Of a stretch of DNA of 21,514 nt, positions 5,702-10,955 are shown one piece after another; the first letter of the stretch is position 1; every line of letters begins with the position of its first letter. Below the pieces are notes generated by a model. It worked only from the letters and a program-made list of their open reading frames with translations. It was not told where the DNA came from and searched no databases. Source of the DNA: Actinomycetota bacterium (GTDB taxonomy: Bacteria; Actinomycetota; AC-67); the NCBI GenBank assembly GCA_041658565.1, contig JBAZZY010000038.1, positions 1 through 21,514 on the forward strand. Reading direction: 5' to 3'. Made by a program: the position numbers and the translations under genes.

Positions 5702-6136
5702 ATGACTTCTCACTCTGATTCCGTTGAACTCCGTGGTGTGGCCACGGAGGATGACTGGCTCACGTTTCATGCCATCCGCAGGCAGGTGCTCTGGGACGCA
5801 CGAGGTCAGGAGGGTTACGACTCCGATCATCCGGATGATCGCGCGGCGAGTAACCATCCCTTCCTCTTCCTGGCCGCAGGTCGACCTGTCGGTGTGGTGC
5901 GTGTTGATCTCGATCCTCCCGTCGCCTGGTTGCGTCGCGTCGCGATCGTCGAAGACTCCCAGCGTCTTGGTCACGGAGGGAAGATGCTTGAGATTGCAGA
6001 GAACTTCGCTCGCGAGCAGGGATGCTCGACCGTCGCCTCGAATGTCGATCGTGACGCCGTGGGGTTCTACAAGCGCCTCGGTTATCACCCGGCCCGACAT
6101 GACGCGGACCTGAGGATGGAGAAGGCACTGGCATGA
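5702..6136 (+). CDS. GNAT-family N-acetyltransferase
   Basis: A 144-residue single-domain GNAT. AWLRRVAIVEDSQRLGHGGKML contains strand 4 and the acetyl-CoA pyrophosphate loop (QRLGHG, the Q/RxxGxG/A motif). CSTVASNVDRDAVGFYKRLGY is the typical strand 5 and motif B end (N..A..FY..LGY). The N-terminal RRQVLWDARGQEGYDSDHPDD resembles acceptor-side segments of small-molecule acetyltransferases. Substrate unknown. ATG 5702 has no clear ribosome-binding site. It is unrelated in sequence to the RimJ-type enzyme at 1897. Ends just before the left core of attC I. Confidence 0.82.
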   Translation: MTSHSDSVELRGVATEDDWLTFHAIRRQVLWDARGQEGYDSDHPDDRAASNHPFLFLAAGRPVGVVRVDLDPPVAWLRRVAIVEDSQRLGHGGKMLEIAENFAREQGCSTVASNVDRDAVGFYKRLGYHPARHDADLRMEKALA

Positions 6137-6140
6137 AGCT

Positions 6141-6212
6141 GTACAACCCGCCATTGCAGCCGATCGCTCCCGCTGGCGCGCTCCCGGCGTCTGATCGGCG
6201 AAGTCGTTGAAC
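6141..6212 (+). other. attC site I
   Basis: Left core GTACAAC (6141-6147). L'' GCCGATC (6159-6165) pairs with GATCGGC in L' (6193-6199). Central CCCGCTGGCG/CGCTCCCGGCG loop. Spacer AAGTC, right core GTTGAAC (6206-6212), a perfect GTTRRRY. The left core lies 11 nt from L'', longer than at other sites. Confidence 0.78.
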
Positions 6213-6232
6213 AGCCTGGGAGGAGGTTGAGT

Positions 6233-6400
6233 GTGAGTATCTGGCCGGTGCTTGCGGCTCTCGCGTACGCCCTTCCGATCGCGTGGGCGATTCTGGTTGT
6301 GGTGCGATTGAGGGAACAGCGCGATCTACTTCAGCGGATCTCGAGTGACATCTCCGCGCTGAGGAAGACCTCGGAGGATGACCGGTCCGTCAACGGATGA
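6233..6400 (+). CDS. 55-residue single-helix membrane peptide
   Basis: A small gene starting at GTG 6233 behind a strong GGGAGGAGG (6218-6226, 6-nt spacing). The product begins VSIWPVLAALAYALPIAWAIL, one membrane helix, followed by a charged heptad-like segment (RLREQRDLLQRISSDISALRKTSEDD) able to form a short coiled coil in the cytoplasm. No family recognised. It starts 26 nt after the crossover of attC I and is the only gene in its cassette. The well-placed ribosome-binding site and the helix-plus-coil design argue that it is translated. Such one-pass peptides often modulate larger membrane complexes, but there is no direct evidence for that here. Confidence 0.62.
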   Translation: MSIWPVLAALAYALPIAWAILVVVRLREQRDLLQRISSDISALRKTSEDDRSVNG

Positions 6401-6414
6401 CAACACGCCGGGCG

Positions 6415-6477
6415 GTCTGATCGCGGCTGGAGCCGACGCTCGCCTTCGGCTCGCGGTTCAGCCGCAGGACATCTTTA
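6415..6477 (+). other. attC site J
   Basis: L'' GCGGCTGgAGCC (6423-6434) pairs with L' GGTTCAGCCGC (6455-6465) with one extrahelical G and one G-T pair. Spacer AGGAC (6466-6470). The right core position reads ATCTTTA instead of GTTRRRY, and the left core (around GTCTGAT, 6416) is degenerate. The centre and right side closely match site F. Confidence 0.65.
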
Positions 6478-6534
6478 GACGAACACGTGGCACGGTGGTG
6501 ACGGATACGCATTGTCGTCGGACGCGGATGAGAT

Positions 6535-6543
6535 AGGAGGTGA
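6535..6543 (+). promoter_or_regulatory. strong Shine-Dalgarno for the SMR gene
   Basis: AGGAGGTGA is a full match to the 16S rRNA 3' end. It ends 3 nt before GTG 6547; measured from the GGAGG core the spacing is about 6 nt, which fixes this GTG as the start. Confidence 0.7.
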
Positions 6544-6546
6544 CCT

Positions 6547-6867
6547 GTGGGTTGGATCTACCTGCTCGTTGCCGGGCTGTCCGAGATGGGATGGCCGCTC
6601 GGGCTGAAGCTCTCGCAGACGACAAGCCACAAGCTCCCTTGGATGGCCGTCGCTATCGCCGCCATGGGTTTGAGCGGTGTGTTCCTCTGGCTTGCACAGA
6701 AGTCGATTCCGATGGGAACGGCCTATGCTGTATGGACGGGCATCGGTGCGGTGGGAACGTTCATCGTAGGGATTGTGCTCTTCAAGGACCCAGCGACTGT
6801 CGCCAGGATCGTCTCGGTCACATTCATCGTCATCGGACTCGTCGGCCTCAAGTTGTCCCATTCGTGA
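6547..6867 (+). CDS. gdx: SMR-family exporter, Gdx/SugE (guanidinium) subtype
   Basis: A 106-residue, four-helix small multidrug resistance protein acting as a proton-coupled antiporter dimer in the inner membrane. The essential Glu13 is in GLSEMGW. The segment IPMGTAYAVWTGIGAVGT (about 58-75) is the signature of the Gdx/SugE subtype, which exports guanidinium, rather than the broad-drug EmrE/Qac subtype. The final helix ends VIGLVGLKLS as in that group. GTG start behind a perfect ribosome-binding site. SMR genes (for example qac genes) are classic integron cargo and can confer biocide tolerance; Gdx-type members transport some small quaternary ammonium compounds. It is the sole gene between attC J and attC K. 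Subtype assignment is by motif only. Confidence 0.87.
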   Translation: MGWIYLLVAGLSEMGWPLGLKLSQTTSHKLPWMAVAIAAMGLSGVFLWLAQKSIPMGTAYAVWTGIGAVGTFIVGIVLFKDPATVARIVSVTFIVIGLVGLKLSHS

Positions 6868-6925
6868 GCGGACCAATGCGTCCCAGGCGAAGGAGAAGTG
6901 ATGTTGCGGAATGACATGAGGAGCC

Positions 6926-7024
6926 GTCGAACCGGCGCATCGACGCAGACATACCGGCCAGGTGAGGTACGCTCTGCGGCGAGGGCGTGCGGCCGGTTTG
7001 CCGGTCATGCGCAACGAGTGAGCC
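6926..7024 (+). other. attC site K
   Basis: Left core GTCGAAC (6926-6932). L'' GCGCATcGAC (6935-6944) pairs with L' GTCATGCGC (7004-7012), leaving the C at 6941 extrahelical. Inside, ACCGGCC pairs with GGCCGGT. Spacer AACGA (7013-7017), right core GTGAGCC (7018-7024), one base off GTT. The long centre makes this the longest site in the array. Confidence 0.72.
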
Positions 7025-7025
7025 G

Positions 7026-7379
7026 ATGAATAGTCAGTCGGACCGATCAGTGGGAGAGCCTCCCGGGACTGTCTTTGCTGCCAGCGTGGTGTCAGGTGTC
7101 TCCGCCATCCTTGCGTTGCTCTTTCCCCCTCTGGGATGGATCTTCGCTGTCGTTTACGCAATAGCGGCCGTCGCTCTATACCGCCTCCAGGTTTGGGCGT
7201 ATTGGGTCTTGCTCTTGGTGAGCGGAGTCGGCTGGATCGTCAGGGCTGCCCAAGGCCACTTCGATGTCATTGGCACCGGCGTTGTCATTATCGTTCTCCT
7301 TTTGACGCCATCGGCAAGAGCTGTTTTCGGGGTCGGGAGATACTCTGCGTCAGGGGAGAGCCGGGATTCAGGGTGGTAG
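7026..7379 (+). CDS. multi-helix membrane protein of unknown function
   Basis: A 117-residue protein with about four hydrophobic segments: residues 15-35 (VFAASVVSGVSAILALLF), 36-52 (LGWIFAVVYAIAAVALY), 57-70 (WAYWVLLLVSGVGWIV) and 80-95 (VIGTGVVIIVLLLT), then a short polar tail. No enzymatic motif and no family I can name. ATG 7026 begins just 7 nt after the attC K crossover, leaving no room for a normal leader, so translation may depend on read-through transcripts. An upstream in-frame ATG at 6987 lies inside attC K and is unlikely. Integron arrays are rich in such unknown membrane proteins. Confidence 0.62.
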   Translation: MNSQSDRSVGEPPGTVFAASVVSGVSAILALLFPPLGWIFAVVYAIAAVALYRLQVWAYWVLLLVSGVGWIVRAAQGHFDVIGTGVVIIVLLLTPSARAVFGVGRYSASGESRDSGW

Positions 7380-7452
7380 GCGCACGGTATGGCAAGCGAA
7401 TGCAGCGGCCGTCGGGCGTCGCCGGAGCCGTTGACGCGCCAAGTTGTTTTAC
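7379..7452 (+). other. attC site L (left half degenerate)
   Basis: The right half is standard: L' TTGACGCGCC (7431-7440), spacer AAGTT, right core GTTTTAC (7446-7452), nearly identical to sites D and E. On the left only GGCGC (7379-7383) pairs clearly with GCGCC; no good left core is visible. Confidence 0.55.
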
Positions 7453-7470
7453 GGACCAGACAAGGGGGCG

Positions 7471-7716
7471 ATGGTCGTGAAACGTAAGGCAGTAGTCCTG
7501 ATTCTCCTCGGCTGGGCAGTTGCCGTCTTCATTGCCCTCAGTCTGCCCTCCAAGTGCCCAGACCAGTGCAGAGGGGCTGCGTGCACTCTGATGGGCTGCA
7601 CGCCCGGTATCACCTCCGTCCCAGGGTTAATCGCAGGGGCAGTCGTTGCGTTAACTGCAACCGGGATCGGGTTCTGGTTCATCATGAGGCGTGAAACCTC
7701 TGAGGGCGATACTTGA
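7471..7716 (+). CDS. two-helix membrane protein with a four-cysteine loop
   Basis: An 81-residue protein. Helix 1 spans about residues 6-25 after a basic start (VVKRK), and helix 2 about 52-74 ending at MRR, so both termini should be cytoplasmic. The loop between them carries four regularly spaced cysteines (29, 33, 38, 43) that could form two disulfides or bind a metal. Family unknown. ATG 7471 has GGGGG just upstream; an in-frame TTG-type start at 7444 would fall in attC L. It is the last recognisable cassette gene before the IS remnant. Confidence 0.58.
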   Translation: MVVKRKAVVLILLGWAVAVFIALSLPSKCPDQCRGAACTLMGCTPGITSVPGLIAGAVVALTATGIGFWFIMRRETSEGDT

Positions 7717-7760
7717 TGGTCGGCGATGCGCAAATGAACTCCGAATGTCGTGGCTGTTTC

Positions 7761-7797
7761 CGCAGACGGACGCGCGTGCAACGGACCGAGCACTTGC
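7761..7797 (+). other. attC site M, interrupted by IS remnant
   Basis: L'' GCGCGTgCA (7772-7780) and the following ACGGACCGAGCACTTGC are almost identical to site E (3714-3739). At 7797-7798 the match stops abruptly and CCCCGAAATAG begins, which is IS end sequence. The L' and right core are missing. Confidence 0.7.
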
Positions 7798-8018
7798 CCC
7801 GAAATAGTTGACACTCTGGCCTAACGCTCAAGGAGGGTTGTATGGCCAGACCCAACAAACCGCGCACCACCAACCGCTATTCCGCTGAATTCAAGCTCAA
7901 CGCGGTCAAGCTCAGCCAGATCGACGGCGTGCAGGTCGAGGACGTCGCCGAAGCGTTGGGGACACGTCCCTTCATGCTCAGCCGCTGGCGCAAGGAGGTT
8001 CGCGACGGTGTCATCCGT
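7795..8018 (+). mobile_element. IS3-family remnant (left end plus orfA fragment)
   Basis: TGCCCCGAAATAGTTGACAC at 7795 resembles the terminal repeat of IS3-family elements. The orfA reading frame follows within 50 nt. No orfB, no right inverted repeat and no target duplication can be found, so only the left 220 nt survive. It joins the centre of attC M. Recognisable homology ends at about 8018. Confidence 0.7.
7842..8018 (+). pseudogene. IS3-family transposase orfA, 3'-truncated
   Basis: The first 59 codons encode the helix-turn-helix subunit of an IS3-type transposase: NRYSAEFKLNAVKLS, then GVQVEDVAEALGTRPFMLSRWRKEVRDG, the standard HTH of OrfA that recognises IS ends. GGAGGG lies 8-13 nt before the ATG. 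After VIR (codon 59) the frame runs on to 8114 through unrelated sequence. The usual leucine zipper and the frameshift to orfB (DDE domain) are lost, so it cannot transpose. It marks a past insertion into the attC array and a later deletion. Confidence 0.75.
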
Positions 8019-8254
8019 GCCTGCGCCGCGGTGGTCCATCGCGTCAGCGCACACCCGAAGCGCTCGGATCCTGTTGTCCATCGTTCTCGCACTCACTTTG
8101 GCGTACTCGGATGATTCCTCGCATACTTGCTCGTCAAGGAACGGCAGCCTTGGATCGTCCTGGGGCCCGCCGTGGCGCTCGTGGCCGGAATAGGCTTGTC
8201 GTAGCGCTTAGCGGCGCGGTTCCCTCGGACTCCCAGACCATGGAGTGATTCTCA
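8019..8254. other. eroded non-coding stretch, possible membrane-protein remnant
   Basis: No intact gene. Two short hydrophobic stretches occur in different plus frames: ILLSIVLALTLAYS (8068-8109) and FLAYLLVKERQPWIVLGPAV onward to a stop at 8202-8204. They could be one helix-rich gene broken by a frameshift. This is weak evidence; random high-GC sequence is an alternative. Confidence 0.25.
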
Positions 8255-8842
8255 ATGAAAGCTAGGAGCGCGGCTAAGGACTTCCCAGTAGTGTGCGTGG
8301 GAGGTTCGGCTGGTGGTCTCGACGCATACATTCGATTGCTGCAGAATCTCCCGGCTGACATGGGGGTTGCCATCGTCATCGTCAATCACCTGAGAACCGT
8401 GGCGACCAGGTTGCACAAGATCCTCCCGAACTACACGACGATGCCGGTTGAGTTGATCACCGACGACCTCGTCATTGAGCCCAACCACGTGTTCATCATT
8501 CCCGAGAAGCGTGACCTGCATGTTCTTGATGGCGAATTCCGCCTCAAGCCGATCTCCAAGCCCAGGGGATGGCCTGACGTGATCACGGTCTTCCTGCGCT
8601 CACTCACGGACAACTGGGACGGGAAGCTCATCGCCGTCATCGTCTCCGGCTATGACGGCGACGGGGCGGCCGCGCTGTGCGGCATCAAGGAAGTGGGCGG
8701 CATCACCATCGCGCAGAGGCTCGACACGGCGGAACAGCCGGACATGCCCGAGAGCGCAATAGAGACCGGGTGCATCGACTTCGTCCTCGCTCCTGAGAAT
8801 ATCGGTAGGGAAATCGCAAGAATCGCGCTGTCAATCGAGTAG
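8255..8842 (+). CDS. stand-alone CheB-like methylesterase domain
   Basis: A 195-residue CheB-type domain with no receiver domain. The catalytic triad can be placed: Ser18 in VGGSAGG, His45 in VNHLR and Asp136 in GYDGDGA. The HVFIIPEKRDLHV strand pair is also typical. CheB removes methyl groups from, or deamidates, glutamates on chemoreceptors. Without a phosphorylatable receiver it would be constitutive, or partner with another regulator, as in CheB-CheR fusion relatives. No chemotaxis genes lie nearby, so its target is unknown. ATG 8255 has GGAG about 11 nt upstream. It lies between the IS remnant and a cation transporter, outside any recognisable attC, and is likely accessory. Confidence 0.83.
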   Translation: MKARSAAKDFPVVCVGGSAGGLDAYIRLLQNLPADMGVAIVIVNHLRTVATRLHKILPNYTTMPVELITDDLVIEPNHVFIIPEKRDLHVLDGEFRLKPISKPRGWPDVITVFLRSLTDNWDGKLIAVIVSGYDGDGAAALCGIKEVGGITIAQRLDTAEQPDMPESAIETGCIDFVLAPENIGREIARIALSIE

Positions 8843-8878
8843 CGGATGCTGCTTGGTCAGCTGCCGGAACCGGGCATG

Positions 8879-8884
8879 TACCTT
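8879..8884 (+). promoter_or_regulatory. -10-like TACCTT, leaderless-type
   Basis: TACCTT fits TAnnnT and ends 7 nt before ATG 8892, which would place the transcription start at the start codon. TTGGTC at 8853-8858 is a possible -35 but sits 20 nt away. AGAGG between them could alternatively act as a ribosome-binding site. Confidence 0.35.
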
Positions 8885-8891
8885 AGAGGCT

Positions 8892-9500
8892 ATGGACGAT
8901 TGCTGTACCGACAAGGCTTGCGCAGTTGACGGGTTGCGCGAGCGCCAAGCTGCGACGCTTCGCTTCGTTCTGCTGGTGAATGCCGGGATGTTTATCGTGG
9001 AGCTCGTTTCCGGCTGGCTCGCAGGTTCCGTAGCCCTGCTCGCCGACTCCCTCGACATGCTGGGGGACGCCCTTGTTTATGGTTTTAGTCTCTACGTCGT
9101 CGCGCGCGGCCCGGTATGGAAGGCGCGGGCCGCTGTTGCAAAGGCGGCGGTAATGGGTCTGTTCGGCGCGTTGGTCCTCGGGCAACTCGTCTACAGGCTT
9201 CTTTTCCCTCAACTCCCGACGTTCGAGACCATGGGTGCGGTGGGTGCTCTCGCGCTTGCCGCAAACGGCGTGTGCTTTGCCGTGCTTTGGCGCCATCGTG
9301 CCGAGGACATCAATATGCGGTCGGTCTGGCTGTGCTCGCAGAACGACCTGATAGCAAACGTCTCGGTTTTGCTCGCGGCGTCGGTGGTTTGGTTGACGCG
9401 GTCGCCTTGGCCGGATGTCGTTGTCGGCGCACTCATTTGCGCAGTGTTCCTTCGTTCGGCGCGTCTCGTCGCTCGCGAGGCGCGTTTGGAACTGCGTTGA
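8892..9500 (+). CDS. short CDF-type cation transporter
   Basis: A 202-residue membrane protein of the cation diffusion facilitator type. The N-terminus is cysteine-rich (DDCCTDKAC), a plausible metal-catching tail. Then come about six helices. Helix II has LLADSLDMLGDALVYG with the D55xxxD59 metal site in place of the usual HxxxD, and helix V has LCSQNDLIANVSVLL. The usual cytoplasmic C-terminal dimerisation domain is missing (about 300 residues is typical), so this is a short variant. It would export a divalent metal such as zinc, cobalt or cadmium by proton exchange. I chose ATG 8892; a GTG-type extension to 8853 is unlikely. No metal regulator is adjacent. Confidence 0.8.
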   Translation: MDDCCTDKACAVDGLRERQAATLRFVLLVNAGMFIVELVSGWLAGSVALLADSLDMLGDALVYGFSLYVVARGPVWKARAAVAKAAVMGLFGALVLGQLVYRLLFPQLPTFETMGAVGALALAANGVCFAVLWRHRAEDINMRSVWLCSQNDLIANVSVLLAASVVWLTRSPWPDVVVGALICAVFLRSARLVAREARLELR

Positions 9501-9517
9501 ATACGCGCGACCACCCG

Positions 9518-9531
9518 CCGCCGACCGGCGG
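9518..9531 (+). terminator. weak hairpin after the cation transporter
   Basis: CCGCC and GGCGG pair around GACC, 17 nt after the transporter stop, without a U-tract. The stem is only 5 bp, so this is a tentative call. It lies at the junction between accessory and core-like sequence. Confidence 0.25.
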
Positions 9532-9580
9532 ATGAGTCCTCTACTTGCCGCGCGCGCGCCTGTCGGGTGAGGATGCGCGG

Positions 9581-10414
9581 ATGCTGATCTCTGCGAAACT
9601 CGCCCCTTGCTTCCCGTACGAGCAACTCGAGGCGTTTTGGCGCGCGGCCGACGAGTTGGGGTTTCACGCAGTTTGGAACTACGACCACTTCTACGGGCTC
9701 GGCACGACGCCCGAGGCGCAGCGCCAGGACACGCTGGAAGGGTGGACGACGCTGGCGGCCATGGCGTCGGTCGTGAAGCGCGCGCGTGTGGGGTGCATGG
9801 TCACCGGCGTGACGTATAGGCATCCGGCGGTGCTCGCGAAGATGGCCGTCGCGGTGGACCACATCTCCGGCGGGCGCCTCGAGTTTGGGATGGGCGCGGC
9901 ATGGCATGAGCCCGAGCATCTCGGCTACGGAATCGACTTCCCCGCGGCGGGAACGCGCATTGCGATGTTGGACGAGGCGCTCGAGGTGATCAAGAAGTTG
10001 TGGACCGAGGACACCGTGTCTTTCGACGGTGACCACTACACCTTGCGCGACGCGTTCTGTTTGCCCAAGCCGGTGCAGCGTCCGCGTCCGCCAATCGTGG
10101 TGGGCGGCAGCGGCCCTCGAAAGACGTTGCGGGTTGTCGCAAGGCACGCCGACGAATGGAACACGCCCGGGCACGACCCGGAGGAGTTCTCGCGCCTCAG
10201 CGGGATCCTGGACGAGCATTGCGCGGCGATCGGACGCGACCCATCGCAGATCCGTCGCTCGGTTCAGCTTTTCGTGCATCCCGCGCAAGAGGGTCAGATC
10301 GAAAAGCAGATTGCTTCGCTGCCGGTGTGGGAGCAAGCCGGATGCGAGCACGTCGTGCTGAGTTTCTATCAACCTCCGACGCGCGCGCAGCTCGAGCGTT
10401 GCGCGCCGCGCTAG
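9581..10414 (+). CDS. LLM-class F420-dependent oxidoreductase
   Basis: A 277-residue TIM-barrel protein of the luciferase-like monooxygenase superfamily. Visible: the N-terminal strand KLAPCFPYEQLEAFWRAADELGFHAVW, DHF at about 26, the RARVGCMVTGVTYRHPAVLAKMAVAVDHISGGRLEFGMGAAW core (about 68-108) and PIVVGGSGPRKTLRVVARHADEW (about 170-190). These are typical of actinobacterial F420-dependent members acting on hydride-transfer substrates. No substrate can be assigned. ATG 9581 has GGTGAGG upstream. It is the first gene with the GCGCGC-rich composition of the right part of the window. The next gene begins 8 nt after its stop, suggesting cotranscription. Confidence 0.87.
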   Translation: MLISAKLAPCFPYEQLEAFWRAADELGFHAVWNYDHFYGLGTTPEAQRQDTLEGWTTLAAMASVVKRARVGCMVTGVTYRHPAVLAKMAVAVDHISGGRLEFGMGAAWHEPEHLGYGIDFPAAGTRIAMLDEALEVIKKLWTEDTVSFDGDHYTLRDAFCLPKPVQRPRPPIVVGGSGPRKTLRVVARHADEWNTPGHDPEEFSRLSGILDEHCAAIGRDPSQIRRSVQLFVHPAQEGQIEKQIASLPVWEQAGCEHVVLSFYQPPTRAQLERCAPR

Positions 10415-10422
10415 AAGACCCC

Positions 10423-10887
10423 GTGCGGATCGAGTCCAAACACCCTGAGTTGACGGTTGCCGACGTGCGGCGCGCGCTCGCCGGCCTGCCCGACGCCGAG
10501 GGTTACGAAGTGATCGTCAAGCCGCTTCGGTATCGGACGGCTCCGCACCTTGCGGCGTTCACGGTTTTCGAAGATCACTCGATCACGCTTCAGGTTCCGG
10601 AGCCGTTTATGCCGTTCGGCGAGGTGGTGCACTTCGGCGCGAAGCGCGTGCCGGGCAAGGGCATGAAGTTCGTGCCGCTGTCGGAGGGGTTGACCTTTCG
10701 CTCGCGCTCTGAGGTGCTGAGGTTTCTGTACTGCCACGAGTGGTATCACTGGTTCCTCTACGAGGTGCTCGGCAAGAAGTCCATGGCCGAGATCGCTTGC
10801 GATCGCTTCGCACTGCGGAACTTCCGCCGCCGCCACGTGACGATCGACGACGCGCGCGCGGCCTTGCGTCGCACCGCGCGGCCTTGA
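10423..10887 (+). CDS. small HExxH putative zinc peptidase
   Basis: A 154-residue protein of no family I can name with certainty. It contains HEWYH (His105, Glu106, His109), a zincin-type HExxH active site, followed by EIACDRFALRNF where Glu123 or Asp127 could supply the third zinc ligand. This layout resembles small minimal-gluzincin or SprT/ImmA-like proteases. The N-terminal 100 residues look like a substrate-side domain (EVIVKPLRYRTAPHLAAF, ITLQVPEPFMPFGEVVHF). No signal peptide, so cytoplasmic. GTG 10423 follows the oxidoreductase stop by 8 nt; longer starts would overlap that gene. Ribosome-binding site weak. Peptidase activity is inferred from the motif alone. Confidence 0.65.
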   Translation: MRIESKHPELTVADVRRALAGLPDAEGYEVIVKPLRYRTAPHLAAFTVFEDHSITLQVPEPFMPFGEVVHFGAKRVPGKGMKFVPLSEGLTFRSRSEVLRFLYCHEWYHWFLYEVLGKKSMAEIACDRFALRNFRRRHVTIDDARAALRRTARP

Positions 10888-10941
10888 CGTTTCGGGCGAA
10901 TCGGGCGGACGGTTTGTTCTCCCCGGGGACCAGTCGCGGCG

Positions 10942-10947
10942 TAGACT
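10942..10947 (+). promoter_or_regulatory. -10-like TAGACT before the FIST gene
   Basis: TAGACT fits TAnnnT and ends 8 nt before GTG 10956, consistent with a leaderless start there. GAAGGG (10948-10953) lies too close to the GTG but 11 nt before ATG 10965, so that ATG is the alternative start. Confidence 0.35.
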
Positions 10948-10955
10948 GAAGGGTC

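Larger units (their letters stand above)
1..7797 (+). mobile_element. integron gene-cassette array (CALIN-like), no integrase in window
   Basis: About twelve attC-like sites lie at roughly 1-93, 921-981, 1256-1331, 1813-1884, 2459-2533, 3705-3768, 4234-4299, 4873-4932, 6141-6212, 6415-6477, 6926-7024, 7379-7452 and a truncated one at 7761-7797. All point the same way and nearly every gene lies on the plus strand, one or two genes per interval. Left cores match the start of their own cassette: TTATGC at 976 with GCATAAC at 1256, TTGTTC at 88 with GAACAAC at 921, and the GGTCAAC at 4234 with an ancestral GTTGACC at 3762. This is established attC architecture; that it is an integron array is my inference. 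The attI/intI end would lie left of position 1. No intI gene is visible, so it may be a CALIN. Confidence 0.85.

Noticed and set aside
6478..6546. Guanidine riboswitch upstream of the Gdx-type gene
   Set aside because: ACGG and ACGC occur, but no paired hairpins of the mini-ykkC type or other guanidine aptamer cores can be formed.
6901..7029. Possible 42-codon gene after the SMR gene
   Set aside because: It has an AGGAG upstream, but it runs entirely through attC K and its product is Arg-rich with no recognisable feature.
8255..9500. CheB-like and cation transporter genes as a composite transposon with the IS remnant
   Set aside because: No second IS copy, inverted repeat or target duplication is visible on the right.
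9501..9580. A further attC after the cation transporter
   Set aside because: The CCGCC/GGCGG hairpin has no GTT core, no left core and no L''/L' pair.
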